Source of the DNA: Xanthostigma xanthostigma | Lineage: Eukaryota; Arthropoda; Insecta; Raphidioptera; Raphidiidae | Assembly (NCBI GenBank): GCA_963575645.1 | Contig: OY754467.1 | Span: forward strand, 37,135,108 to 37,199,107 | Direction: 5' to 3' | DNA: 64,000 nt | Part shown: piece after piece, positions 1 to 9,920 of the stretch | How positions within the stretch are numbered: position 1 is the stretch's first letter | How the letters are laid out: the number at the start of each line of letters is the position of its first letter | Position numbers and translations under genes: made by a program | The notes under the pieces: model-generated | Told to the model about the DNA's origin: nothing | The model's database searches: none | The model's input: the letters and a program-made list of their open reading frames with translations, nothing else

Positions 1-149
1 ACTGTTATCAAATTATTGCATTGTCATCGGTCCTTGATACGTATGCAAAGTTTCAAATTAATCAGACTTCGGGAAATTGGTGAAAATTATGCTCAAAGAT
101 TCCGTTACGGACATACATACATAGTTAGTTACATACATAGTTACAACCC

Positions 150-503
150 AAACTAATATAAAGCGTATAACAATGTCACTCCGTCGCGTCTGTCTGTTTG
201 AACGCGATAAACTCAAAAACTACCAACGGATTTTCATACGGTTTTCACTAACAGAAAGAGCGATAAACGAGGAAGTATTGTGTATGTAATTTGTAAATAT
301 TTTGTACAAAACGGCTGAACTATGGCGGTGTTTTGTCAAAAAAAAAAACAACTGTTTCGTACGCTTACATCGCTAATGCGGGCCAAATCTTGAGAGATAC
401 ATCAAAACAATGTACTTTGATAGTTCTGCTGTGTAGATGAGTAGGTCAATATAATATTTCCAGAACAGTTTTGCACCCGGGTGAAATAGGGACGGGCCGC
501 TAG
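150..503 (+). mobile_element. Lep1-type Helitron, 5'-truncated
   Basis: Non-autonomous Helitron-like sequence. The body has the lepidopteran block 'ccgtcgcgtctgtctg...gaacgcgataaactcaaaaac'. The 3' end has the usual short palindrome (cacccgggtg), a CCGGGAC-like tract and the terminal CTAG followed by T. The palindrome is intact but the following tract is altered (aaatagggac). The start is not the canonical TCTATACTAATA, so the 5' edge is approximate. A sister fragment lies at 46800-47122. There is no Rep/helicase coding. Confidence 0.75.
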
Positions 504-1440
504 TAATAAATAATTTTCACACAAATGACGTATTTCTAACCATAAATAACACAAACATGAATTAATGTTTCTATTTTCTAAACCAACCGATATGTATTTA
601 TTTTTAATTTTTGCAAAAAAAAAATTTAACTGTGCTTCAACCTTAAGATTAGGTACTAGCTCTAATAAAAAAATATGCACGGTATTAAGTATAATATAAA
701 TAAACAGATTTATTGCTTTAAATTGTTTTTGAAAAGACAAAATCGGGAGTCGAAAATAATATGAATTTTTATTAGAATGAATTTTTTCATCTGAACATTT
801 TTTGTATCAGGAACAAAATAAGAACATCCCGTATTATTTTTATTGTAGTATTGAGCGGTCGCAGATAATGAAATTGATAGTATTAAAATATTTTTTTTTA
901 ATCCTCTAATCACAATTCAGAGACCATATTCAGTTAAAGGGCAAACCTGTTTATAAAAAGAGCTCAACAAAAACATATTATTGTTATGAAAGTTGTAAGC
1001 ATTCCAGTGGAAGATGTTGCATCAATCAATTTCACCTACGTAGTAAACATTTTTTGGCAGATAAAAGAAGCTGACATACGTTCAACAAATAAACCGAAAT
1101 GTAAATTATAACTTACCTTATTTTTTACAGAAACCGGTGGGAGAATACTTTGCCAGATTGATGTCCTTCGTGGAGATCTGCAAAAATGAAGAAATTAATT
1201 TATAAATATTATAGATATATAAATACGGGAAGGAAAAAAGTTGTGGTATCGATTTGAGTGAGTTAGCATACATTGTAAAAATATTAAGAGCACTGCGGTT
1301 GGAACAAAAATAAAAAATAATTACTTACCACAACAGTTTTATTAGCGGATGTACATTTTTAAATTTTTATACAAAGTTAATGAAGTCAATTTGAATAAAA
1401 AATATGAGTAAAAAATAAGTTGTTTTAGAAAAAAAGTTTA
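504..1440. other. AT-rich intergenic DNA, nothing recognised
   Basis: Short random ORFs on the minus strand (for example 402-740 and 710-913) have no recognisable domain and are broken by A/T runs. I see no gene or repeat boundary here. Confidence 0.5.
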
Positions 1441-1442
1441 AA

Positions 1443-1609
1443 AAACCAGAACCTGTTAATTTTAAAAACACCTGCAATACGTCCTCAACTAATAACTTTG
1501 TAAAGAACGAATCCTCAATAGTCTTTAATCCCGAAGAAATTAGTCTACTGTCCAATGGTTTAAAACATTCTATCCCTGTGAAATCCACATTAATTAATAA
1601 ACCTCGATG
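1443..1609 (+). pseudogene. Possible Penelope-like or other retroelement ORF fragment
   Basis: A + strand frame of about 55 codons ends in TGA at about 1607-1609. It contains a stretch reading FNPEEISLLSNGLKHSIP. This resembles the 'LT..E..LLSKGLKF.P' segment that commonly precedes the reverse transcriptase domain of Penelope-like and some other retroelements. No RT domain follows. The assignment rests on this one motif and is weak. Confidence 0.35.
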
Positions 1610-1721
1610 ATCAAAATAAAAATTATATTCCAAAGAGGCACCTACTCAAATCTACCCTAATTATCAAAAATAATAACTACCCAAGACCTAAAACAGAAGA
1701 TAAAATAGAATATAAACAACG

Positions 1722-2071
1722 CATGGCAAAGCAAATGGACAAACTTAATAGAAAACAAACTAAATGAAATAAAAAAAGACATAAAAAGATGGGATAGTCC
1801 CATGAAACTTTCTATAAGAGAAGAAATATCGTTAACAAGACTAAAAACAGGTCTCACAAGACTTCTTCAAAACCAACCCCAATGCGATGTCTGCAACGTC
1901 CAAATCACAATAACTGATCATCTCCTCCTCAACTGCCGAAAACTCAGCCACCAAAGATCGACAATCCAGCTTGATAAAACAAAGATTGAAATATTAAACA
2001 ACGCTATTGATAACTTACAAAAACTAATAAAAATTTTCGAAAATTCATCAAACTTCAAGTCGGAAATCTAA
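1722..2071 (+). pseudogene. Jockey-type LINE, C-terminal end of ORF2 (fragment)
   Basis: The + strand frame reads AWQSKWTNLI..., then W-D-S-P, then LTRLKTGLTRLL, then C-D-V-C with a downstream H and C (DHLLLNC). This order (WQ..W, R..E..LTRLR.G.TRL, CxxC..H..C) is typical of the extreme C-terminus of Jockey-superfamily ORF2, after the RNase H-like region. The ORF ends at TAA 2069-2071. The polymerase and endonuclease parts are absent, so this is a 5'-truncated dead copy. An A-rich segment follows it. Confidence 0.7.
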
Positions 2072-3140
2072 AATTAATGAAACATATAACAAATAAAATT
2101 AAAAAAGAAAAAAAACAGATACTTACCAATAAACTAAAATACTTACCAATTAGACCTAAATAAAAACCAAGTGTAATCTATACTGGATTCCACACTATGG
2201 CAGCATATTGCAATTTACTTCGAATAAAAGCGTAGAAAAGAGTAAACATAGTGTTAATATTATTCAGATCCTTCGAAAAACGTATCACTACACCTAATAA
2301 GTAATTTATGAGATTCATTAACTACTTTAGTAATATGATCATTAAAAGTTAATTTACTATCAAGTCACTGATATGATCCAATCTTAGCAAATTCGTCTTA
2401 TTAATTGCACCGAATAGTGCCATAAAAATGACTTTTAATTTATCATTATGCATTTTCGCGCGAAAACGACTCATGACGTCACTATGATTGTAAATAATAA
2501 CGATAGTGCACAGTAACCATGTGGTAACACCGTACAATTAAAAATATTTAAGATTGCTACGATTATTACATTACCAGTGTAAGCAAGTATACGAGTTAGT
2601 AAAACTTTATTTATTTATTAAACGTATTTATCCTTGGTATAGATTAGTACTTTCTGCTTTTACGAAACCGTCTTCCATGATGCGAAATCAATAAAATACG
2701 GGATAGAAGTTTATAGAGGTTTAACTTGAAAGAACTTCAAAATAACACACAGCACAACATAAACGTAGCTAGTTTACAGGCGAAGTGACGTCACGCCGGA
2801 ATCCAACGTGGCGAACAGAGTTTTTGACTTTTGAAGAACAGGTTAAAAAATACAATTGAATTAAAATTTTTTATTGCATTATTATATGAATAGAAATCCA
2901 TATTTGTCGTTTACTTTTTACACAATCTATCAAGAATTATTAGATTTTTTTCTTACATTGCACAAAATACCCTATTGTGAAGGTCGCTTGCAAATAACTG
3001 AACGCGCGTTTTACCGTTCCTGGAAATGTTTTTAACAGTTAGAATCTTAACGGCATCAATTTCACAACGAACTGGTTTATCAATAAAGCAGCAGATGGCA
3101 CAGTCCATTTGCATACGTAGGTGGCCATCGCTTGCATTAT
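2072..3140. other. Intergenic, nothing recognised
   Basis: AT-rich sequence. Short ORFs at 2349-2537 and 3026-3217 show no family motif. The first 100 bases are A-rich and could be the tail of the LINE fragment upstream. Confidence 0.45.
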
Positions 3141-4166
3141 ACAGTATATGGAGGGTAGAGGTTAAGGAGAACCATCTCCGTGTACGAAAAAGTGTCCGTC
3201 AAAAAGCGTTAAATTAGGGGACCGTCACTGTCGCAAAAGGGTAAATTTTAATGTATGGAGGATATATTAAAGCAAGCGTATGGAGTATAGAATGGAGGGC
3301 AATAATGATTAGAGTAGGATAGAAAAGTATACGAGAAAGAAGAATTTTCGCTTTTTTATGGCGTTTTTTTCCGAAAGTAAAACCTAAAAAATAAGAAAAC
3401 AATATGATATAAAATTAATTTTTGATTTAGATGTCATTTTTAAAACGTGCTATTATGAATTTAGCAATAAATAAACGATTATACAGATATGAACAAACGT
3501 CAGATAAGTTATGTAATTTGTTTTTAATAAATATTAAATAGATTTTGTTTATTATAGATTTTATTGGCTTTTGTTTTCAGCAACAGAGTTAGCCACGACA
3601 AATAAATAAATAGATTTATGAAAGTGACAAATATAATCGGTTGCTTTCAATTGTATGCCTAACGACATTTTCCAATTTTCTAATCTTGCTGGCGTCTTTT
3701 TTATATAAACAAAAAAATGTTGATTTTTTAATTTATTAAAAAAGATATATAAGTTTAAAAGCGTTAATTGAATAAATACTTTGTAAAAAATTATTTTACA
3801 TACTGTTGGCTGGAAAAAGGACACAGACTGAGGTGTATTATTTTTCATTTTACGCCCACTTGGGTAACTTTCCACAGCACAAATGTTTCCCATTATTGTA
3901 CTATTATTTTAAAAAAGTTTTATAAGAGTAAAAACTATAAATGACTAAAAAATTGTCACAGCAGTGTTATAAACGACTTTAATCATTACAAATACCAGAG
4001 ATACAAATACTAAATTTCCCAACTCAGCTAAATTCATTTTAAACACGGATGCAGCTCTAGCGCCATCCCGGACGATTTTTGAACTGTTTACTGCATTTTG
4101 ATGGACACTTTTTAAACTTATCTCCCATATAAGATTGTCCTCCTTACCTCCACCCTCCATAATACA
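3141..4166. mobile_element. TIR DNA transposon (non-autonomous), about 1 kb
   Basis: The left end (ACAGTATATGGAGGGTAGAG, then an AAAAAGTGTCC block) is matched in inverse orientation at the right end (ctccaccctccataatacag preceded by ggacacttttt). The arms are about 70 bp and imperfect. A TA flanks the left end, which suggests a Tc1/mariner-like target. No transposase frame is present. A second, shorter member lies at 53907-54284. Confidence 0.65.
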
Positions 4167-4405
4167 GTACTAGAGCCGCCGGGGGAAGCACAGCCCACCT
4201 TGGGTGCGTTCAGCTCGCTTCTACTATACAAAAGCGAAACTAATGAGTTAACGGAAGTTCATAGCATCAAACGTAAAGCTTTATAAGTTGAATTTAAGGA
4301 TCAATAAAACTTTTACTAAAATACATCGCAACGTTTGTAATCGTTTCTAAATGCTTGGAGTTTTCCGAATTGTGTATTAAAATTTCCCTGGAATCTATAC
4401 TAATA

Positions 4406-4500
4406 CTAGTGGTCCGTCCCGGTTTCACCCGGGTGCGGTAGATATAATTCTCAAAATTGTCGAAAAAATCATGAAATTTACCATTTTTCAAAAGTCGGTC
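4406..4500 (-). mobile_element. Inverted Helitron 3' terminus
   Basis: On the minus strand the sequence reads through gcacccgggtgaaaccggga to a CTAG end at about 4406-4409, which is the standard Lep1-type Helitron 3' end. The body extends toward higher coordinates and is quickly lost. Immediately left, 'aatctatactaata' looks like the 5' start of another such element, so two Helitron ends abut. Confidence 0.6.
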
Positions 4501-4655
4501 AATTATTCAATTTTTAATATTTTCGAATAATCCTAGTTCATTCTACTGCCATAGTCTTACAGATTTAAATGCCGTTTATTTTTTTTTTTATTTGAGATAA
4601 GCCATGGAGACCGTCAACAACCATTTTTGCAAGATGGGTGTCTTTAAAAAAAAAA

Positions 4656-4733
4656 TTCAGGCATAAATCTCCACAAAAACATGAGTCGTACTACTCCGTA
4701 CGACTCATGTTTTTGTGGAGATTTATGCCTGAA
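4656..4733. repeat. Perfect 36-bp inverted repeat with 6-nt loop
   Basis: The left arm 4656-4691 and right arm 4698-4733 are exact reverse complements, separated by 'tactcc'. With one mismatch the stem continues into flanking A and T runs to about 45 bp. The perfect pairing suggests recent origin by template switching or foldback insertion. Nothing indicates a protein. Confidence 0.9.
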
Positions 4734-4741
4734 ATTTTTTT

Positions 4742-5057
4742 TACACATTACTGAAATATTAATAAATATATCATTAAAAAAATTTAAAGTTTTATCTTTT
4801 TATTGTTCTCCAAGAAAAATTCCTAAACTATGTCTAAAAAACCGACCATCACACGGGGTGATCCGTTTAAATCAATAGATAAACTATTTGAATAAACGAG
4901 TTACTAAAGTATTTAGAGAGTTAGCTTATTCATGGTACGGCACTGCGTAACGTGAAAGGCAGTGGGTGGAGTGAAGTTCTTACTACATCTCTCCAATATC
5001 ATTCATGTTTTGATAAAACGCGATTAATCGGTTCCTCCACCACCATACTCACACCTG
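4742..5057. other. Intergenic, nothing recognised
   Basis: AT-rich sequence with one moderately GC-rich patch near 4925-5050. No gene or terminal repeat is recognised. Confidence 0.4.
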
Positions 5058-5627
5058 GGGTTGCCAGGTCGCCAAACCAAATAGCCAGACAAACCAGCCA
5101 ATTTGGCCAGACATTTGGGTAAATAGGCCGGACGTAGTCTACATTATTGAGGATTTTGTCTCAGTATTAATAGGTACGACAAAAAAATTCTATTAAAATC
5201 AAGCTTTTTTGATTATTACCATGAATCTTGTTAAATTCTAATGAAATATAAATAACATCGAATGCCAAACCAGTTCAAGTACTTTATTACTAATCAGCCA
5301 AAGTCATCAGTCAAATTTAAATTCTAGATAAACATTTATCAACATTTTAAATTCTTGTTAAATTATATTGAAAGGCAATTGCACAAATAAGTCTTATGTA
5401 CCTGCTATTACTTCCCAAAATAAAATAAAAAACAATCTAAACAAAACCTCTTTTCTTTAAGTTAATAAAAATCATCATTCATATTATTAGCCTGCTCTCG
5501 GCCATGCTCGACGCTCGCTCGTTTGTGAAATGTAAAAAGCCTAACAAAAGCCGGACACCGTTTATTTTGGCCGGACACGTAATCAAAAAGCCTATGTCCG
5601 GCTTTATCCGGACGCCTGGCAACGCTA
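5058..5627. mobile_element. Candidate TIR MITE with GTTGCCAGG ends
   Basis: The left end reads ggggttgccaggtcgcc. The right end reads gtccggacgcctggcaacgc, the inverse of the same GTTGCCAGG core. The interior near both ends is rich in 'gccgg/ggccgga' words. The arms are short and imperfect. No transposase is present. Confidence 0.5.
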
Positions 5628-6321
5628 CTCACCCCGAAACGGCTCCTGGTTCCTAACCGGGAAAGGTATAACATTCAAACGAAGTCAAGTTCTGGTCAAC
5701 TGTAATTCTACAGTTATAACCGGTTTATACTGTAACCAAATGCTACATTCAGCGTCGGTGTATTTGAATCTACAAAAAGAGCAAATTTCATTCGTATTCA
5801 AGAAGTTGGAAAAAACCTACACGTTTCGTAAATATAGCATGTTTCTGTGCAATTAGGGCGAGGGAGTAGGGAAAGGGGGGAGATGCGCTGGGTTTGCGGC
5901 CCCGGAAAGTGTTTCGGGGGCTGGCACTCGACTCCGGCGGACACTGGGGCTACCGGGGGTATACATACAGAGTACAAGAGGGCGGAGGACACATACAAGG
6001 AAATGGATCTCATCTTGTCTTAGTGTGACAGAACGGAGTGCTGCCAACTGCAAAACACAGACAAGGAAAATGTCTGCTGCACCATATGCGGTTGCGTTCG
6101 AATAGAGATACTGCTCAGGTCATCATTTCCGGTGTACAGAGTCAAATATTTAAGGCTGCACGTATTTCATGGCACCCTAAGTCTTAGAGAGAGAGAGAGA
6201 ATTATAGACGCTCAACAGCTGAGGTCATCAGCGTCTATTCTAGACCTTCGAGGAAACATAAGCACAAAGGCGGATAGTGTCTTTAGGCAACTCTGAACAA
6301 AAATAAAATATTTGTAAATAA
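5628..6321. other. Intergenic with a GC-rich patch and short (GA)n
   Basis: 5840-5990 is unusually GC-rich for this window (runs such as gggaaaggggggag and ggccccgg). Overlapping minus-strand ORFs there are low-complexity P/S-rich reads with no domain. A short (GA)n occurs at 6187-6199. No promoter motif or gene is supported. Confidence 0.4.
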
Positions 6322-6490
6322 ATTGGTTGTCTGTAAAGTCGGTTTACGGACGATAGTTTTACGTGATAACGTCATAAAGAAACATTGATGAAAAATTGCA
6401 TACTTTTATGAGTTACACTTTTCGGAACGTTACACTTTTTCGTGCATGCAGCCGGTGTTTCATCAATTTATAAGACGTTATCACGTCAAA
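6322..6490. mobile_element. MITE family A, copy 1 (internally deleted)
   Basis: Starts ATTGGTTGTCTGTAAAGTCG and ends with gacgttatcacgtcaaa, both diagnostic of a family seen four times here. This copy keeps about 85 bp from each end and has lost the roughly 400-bp core. The 12-mer ACGTGATAACGT occurs about 40 bp inside one end and, in inverse orientation, at the other end. There is no coding. The superfamily is unknown to me. Confidence 0.75.
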
Positions 6491-6547
6491 AACTTTTTAC
6501 AGATTAACTCTTATTGAAATGTATACAAAAAAGGGACAAACAATTCT

Positions 6548-6618
6548 GGTTCTCAATTATAAAAGTGTGGGTTATAAACTCCATTAATCACGACCCACGC
6601 TTTTATAATTGTGACCCT
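6548..6618. mobile_element. Small hairpin MITE family C, copy 1
   Basis: The arm 'ggttctcaattataaaagtg' and the arm 'cacgcttttataattgtgac' are inverse copies around a short loop. Related hairpins lie at 30367-30455 and 37631-37679. Confidence 0.6.
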
Positions 6619-6677
6619 ACATTTTTTTTAGTATAGGTACATTTCAATGAAAGCTTAGCTTTAAAATGTTTTTACGG

Positions 6678-7400
6678 TAAGAGTACGATAACTTGCTATG
6701 CAATTCACTATGGAAATTCACAATTATTGTTTTATATAACATATAACAGCGTTATTAGTCGTTTTAAGTGCGGAAAATTAATTTAAAAAAATTAAATATG
6801 GTACAATAATAAGTTGATTTAGAGTATATTATTTACTATAGCGATCGCGGGGTGAACGATAAACGGGTATGCGAATTGTAATTCTGGGGTGAACGATAAA
6901 GGGGTATGCGAATTGTCTCGCAGTGAAACAGGAAGGGGCAAATGTGGAGTTTTTAAAAAAACAATTCCGGGGTGAACGATAAACGGGTATGCGAATTGTA
7001 ATTCTGGGGTGAACGATAAAGGGTTATGCGAATTGTCTCGCAGTGAAACGGGAAGGGGCAAATGTTGAGTTTTTAAAAAAACAATTCCGGGGTGAACGAT
7101 AAACGGGTATGCGAATCTAAATACGACCCTGCTTCCATAACACAATCGAAAGCTGCATACAAAGTGAGATAGTTATACAATAATTCTACACCAGTTGCTA
7201 TGACGTGTATTTGTGATTTTTGATTGGTTAGATTCAAAAAATGACAGTGAAAGACGAAAAGTAGTTCCATTTTTTTCACGTATTTTTGAGGAAATTTGTG
7301 AATAATCCGCAAAGTTTTTTTTTTGAACGTCAAAATTTAGCGTTTTCTATGACTTAAAAAAAAAATTTCAAAATTTGGGTGCAAAGTGTTATCGAACTGG
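6678..7400. mobile_element. Element D, copy 1, with 120-bp minisatellite core
   Basis: Flanks (aagagtacgataacttgcta... and ...ctacaccagttgctatgacg) match element copies at 12648-13680 and 48243-48850. Between them, about 2.2 tandem units of about 120 bp carry the words 'ggggtgaacgataaacgggt' and 'gtctcgcagtgaaacgggaa'. The units differ at a few positions (gggttatg for ggggtatg, tgttgag for tgtggag). The minus-strand ORF 6819-7145 is only the translated minisatellite. Confidence 0.75.
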
Positions 7401-7647
7401 ACCCTAATAACAATTCAATATTGTGTTGAATTGTTATTATATATTTTTGTTAATATAGTTGTCTGAAAAATTGGTCGATAATTTTATTTATTGAAGATTT
7501 ATAGTCAGACGTTAATCAAAGATTCGAATTTTTTTTTTTTTGTTTCACAATATGTTATTTTCAATCAGGGTCTAATGGATATTTGAGCAATTAAAGACTC
7601 TTTAAGATAATAACACAGATATTGTGAACAAAAGAACAGCTATTTTT
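7401..7647. other. AT-rich spacer with a small palindrome
   Basis: 7406-7441 forms a short hairpin (aataacaattcaa / ttgaattgttatt). Nothing else is recognised. Confidence 0.4.
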
Positions 7648-7942
7648 TTGACGTGATAACGTCTTATAAATTGATGAATCACCAATCTTATAAATTGATA
7701 AAACACCGGCTGCATGCACGAAAAAGTGTAACGTTCCTAAATCCTAACGTTCCTAACGTTCGTAACGCGTAACGTTCCGCCTGACCCTGTGCGTGCTTTT
7801 TGCTAATTTCTCGCTCAATTTAAATCAGATCGGTTTGAAACCAGTCTTAAACGAAAGAGGAGAACATTTTACATAGATTTCGTATAACAGAATTTGCCTA
7901 AACAGTTTTTTTATACAAATTTATATAGAAAAATAGCTGTAT
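7648..7942. mobile_element. MITE family A, copy 2, left part
   Basis: Begins TTTGACGTGATAACGTCTTA and continues colinear with the copy at 14605-15188 as far as '...agctgtat', where the LTR element interrupts it. It contains the variable short tandem of 'taacgttcc' and 'cgtaacg' words at 7737-7785. It resumes at 10381. Confidence 0.8.
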
Positions 7943-8477
7943 TGTAACGATTCAAAACTTATATATTACATTGTACGTAGTTTAGAGGTAATAATTAGAA
8001 TTGGGTATTTACTGTACTTATCTATTTGTTTTGTCACGGCGCGTGTCAATTTTGGTTTTGGCATGTTGAACGACGCAGTGAAATAAAGAAAAAAATATGT
8101 TTTTTGTCTGAAAAAAGGCAGTAGGTTTTAAAAGGTTGAAATAGAATGTATTAAAATAAGCTGTGAAAAAGTGTTGAAATATTTCCTTTAAACCACATCA
8201 GGGAGAATCTGGAGTACTTGGTGATCTACCGATCCAAATTTCTTTTTGCATGTGTCGTTTAATTGATTATTTTTCACTTTGTCAATCCCAATCACATTAA
8301 GATATCAGAAATTTTCTGTGTGTACATTCTAAGATATCTTGTTAACAACAATTTTATAATAAAACATTCAAAATAAATATTTTAAATTGTTTATTAATTT
8401 TATTAAAATTTATTTTAAATTATATTACGAGACGATTACGTGAGCTTATCCGAAAAAGTCCGAAGCTAATCGTTTCA
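7943..8477 (+). repeat. 5' LTR
   Basis: 535 bp. Starts TGTAACGATT and ends AATCGTTTCA, giving a 10-bp imperfect terminal inverted repeat (9/10). It contains an AATAAA-type polyadenylation word (gaaataaag). It differs from the 3' LTR by only three substitutions I can see, plus about 75 bp present here only (about 8270-8350). Confidence 0.9.
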
Positions 8478-8479
8478 TT

Positions 8480-8497
8480 TGGCGCCCGAAAAAAGAC
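8480..8497 (+). promoter_or_regulatory. Primer binding site, tRNA-Lys(UUU) type
   Basis: TGGCGCCCGAAAAAAGAC lies two bases after the 5' LTR. It agrees at 15 of 18 positions with the complement of the 3' end of tRNA-Lys(UUU). The first 11 bases, which anneal to the CCA acceptor, are exact. Confidence 0.82.
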
Positions 8498-8639
8498 TGG
8501 ACCTTGGAAATTATCCAGACTAACACCAAGTGACATTTTGAACATTTTAATACTAATATCAATAATTATTATTAAATCAATATCAATCAATTAACTATAA
8601 ATCAATTTGTTTATATATTATAAAATTTAAGTTATTAAA

Positions 8640-9432
8640 ATGACTACAAAAAGTGAAAAAAAAAGATCGTGCAAAACAAATTCAGGACAAATGGCAGCAA
8701 GTACTAAATGATTTGTTAAGAGATAGTGGAACATAGGTGTGTTTTTATGTATAAGATGTGCAGGAATACATAGAAATCTCGGCGTTCATATTTTGAAAGT
8801 AAAATCAGTGAATCTGGATAAATGGACATGTATCTCAACAGATGGGCAATAGTCGTGTTTGGGCTGTTTACGAAGCAAATTTGCCCGACCATTTCCGGCG
8901 TCCTCAGAACGATTCTAGTTTAGAGTCATTTGTGCGCACGAAATATGAACATAAATAGTATATCGCCAGAGAATGGGTACCTCCGGCACTGCCAAAAGTA
9001 AATTGGGATAAAGAAGACGACAAATCCAGTGTCGAAAACGCGAAAGTTCAAAGCGAAGAAGAAAGTTTCTTTAATCAACCGACTCCGACCGAAAAAGAAG
9101 AGACTAAATTAACTGAAGATGGCATATTGGCATTATACGGCAATGCTCCGATGCAACAAACCACGTTTCAAGCAAATTACGCTCCGACTGGGGCAATTCC
9201 TGGCTTTCAAGTTCAGCAACAAGTATTTCAAGTTCCAGTTTATCCGACAAACTTGCAAGCTTCCTCGCAACCGCAGCAAGCTTTTCAAAACCAATCGACA
9301 TTTGTTTCGCCGCCTCAGAATCAATTTGTGATGGCTCAACAAACGATGCAATCTCAAAACTTCGCTCCTAATACGGGCGCAGCAGTGCCTAATCCCTTTT
9401 ACGCTAATCAACAAGCCCTGCAACAACAGTAA
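8640..9432 (+). pseudogene. SMAP: Intronless SMAP (ArfGAP) retrocopy inside LTR element
   Basis: Derived from stromal membrane-associated protein, an Arf GTPase-activating protein acting in clathrin-dependent trafficking. Reading the + strand across frames gives the SMAP N-terminus from ATG 8640. It then gives [18 protein letters not shown] (8739 on), with the second zinc-finger CxxC (8748-8759) and the ArfGAP arginine (8772-8774). Next come the YEANLPD..FRRPQ segment, AREWVPP..PKVNWDKE, and a Q/P/F-rich tail ending QQQ-stop at 9430-9432. Lesions: a frameshift in the A-run near 8655; a deletion at about 8722-8727 of roughly 18 codons, removing the first CxxC; a small deletion and frameshift near 8825-8830; and an in-frame TAG at 8956-8958 replacing a Lys codon. 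The zinc finger cannot form, so GAP activity is lost. Introns are absent, implying an mRNA origin. The last part (about 8959-9432) remains open. Confidence 0.85.
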
Positions 9433-9920
9433 CTAAGTAGATAGTCAATTGTTTGTGTAAATGTGCATTCTTATCGGGTGCATAAAGAATTTAAAGCGGA
9501 ATTATGGACAGTCATAGTTCATAATTAAATTTTACTATGACGCGCTATGACTGTGCATAAATTGTGATATGATTTAGTTAAATTTTGTCTTTGAACATCT
9601 AAATGCACAGATCTTTATTTTATACTTTGCAGTAAATATAAACACAATTGTTTTTTTTTTATAGTTGAAAATTCTTCGAACATTTTATATTGTTTTCAGT
9701 TGAAAAGATTGATTAACTAATTTTTTTTTAATTGTTTTGAAACTTTTATGTTTTTTTTTAATATTTTATATAGTACGTGTAAACGAAGATTAGTATTTTA
9801 TTCAATGTGGTAAATCTTCGTAAAATTCCAGGTAGTACATAATTCTCATTTATTTAAGCGGTTCATCCTCCATGCATTTCTTTATTCTAAAATTGTTCGT
9901 ATGAACCGCTGGGGGGGCTA
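9433..9920 (+). other. SMAP-like 3' UTR, hairpin and polypurine tract
   Basis: AT-rich sequence after the stop, presumably the transduced 3' UTR and residual retroelement sequence. An inverted pair agcggttcat (about 9858) / atgaaccgct (about 9901-9910) sits directly before a G7 tract (9911-9917) that abuts the 3' LTR and serves as the likely second-strand primer site. No A-tail marks the end of the cDNA, which argues against simple LINE-mediated retroposition. Confidence 0.6.

Noticed and set aside
5798-6053. GC-rich patch as promoter or gene
   Set aside because: No splice sites, domain or promoter element could be identified; overlapping frames are low complexity.
6819-7145. Protein with repeated FAYPFIVHPGIVFLK-type units (also at 12967-13407 and 63129-63326)
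   Set aside because: Repeated peptide arises from the 120-bp minisatellite. The reading frame is not kept in the diverged copy at 48243-48850, and the repeat lies inside a transposable element.
9133-9426. Minus-strand ORF of 97 codons opposite the SMAP tail
   Set aside because: Antisense of a Q/P-rich coding sequence. The sense strand matches SMAP.
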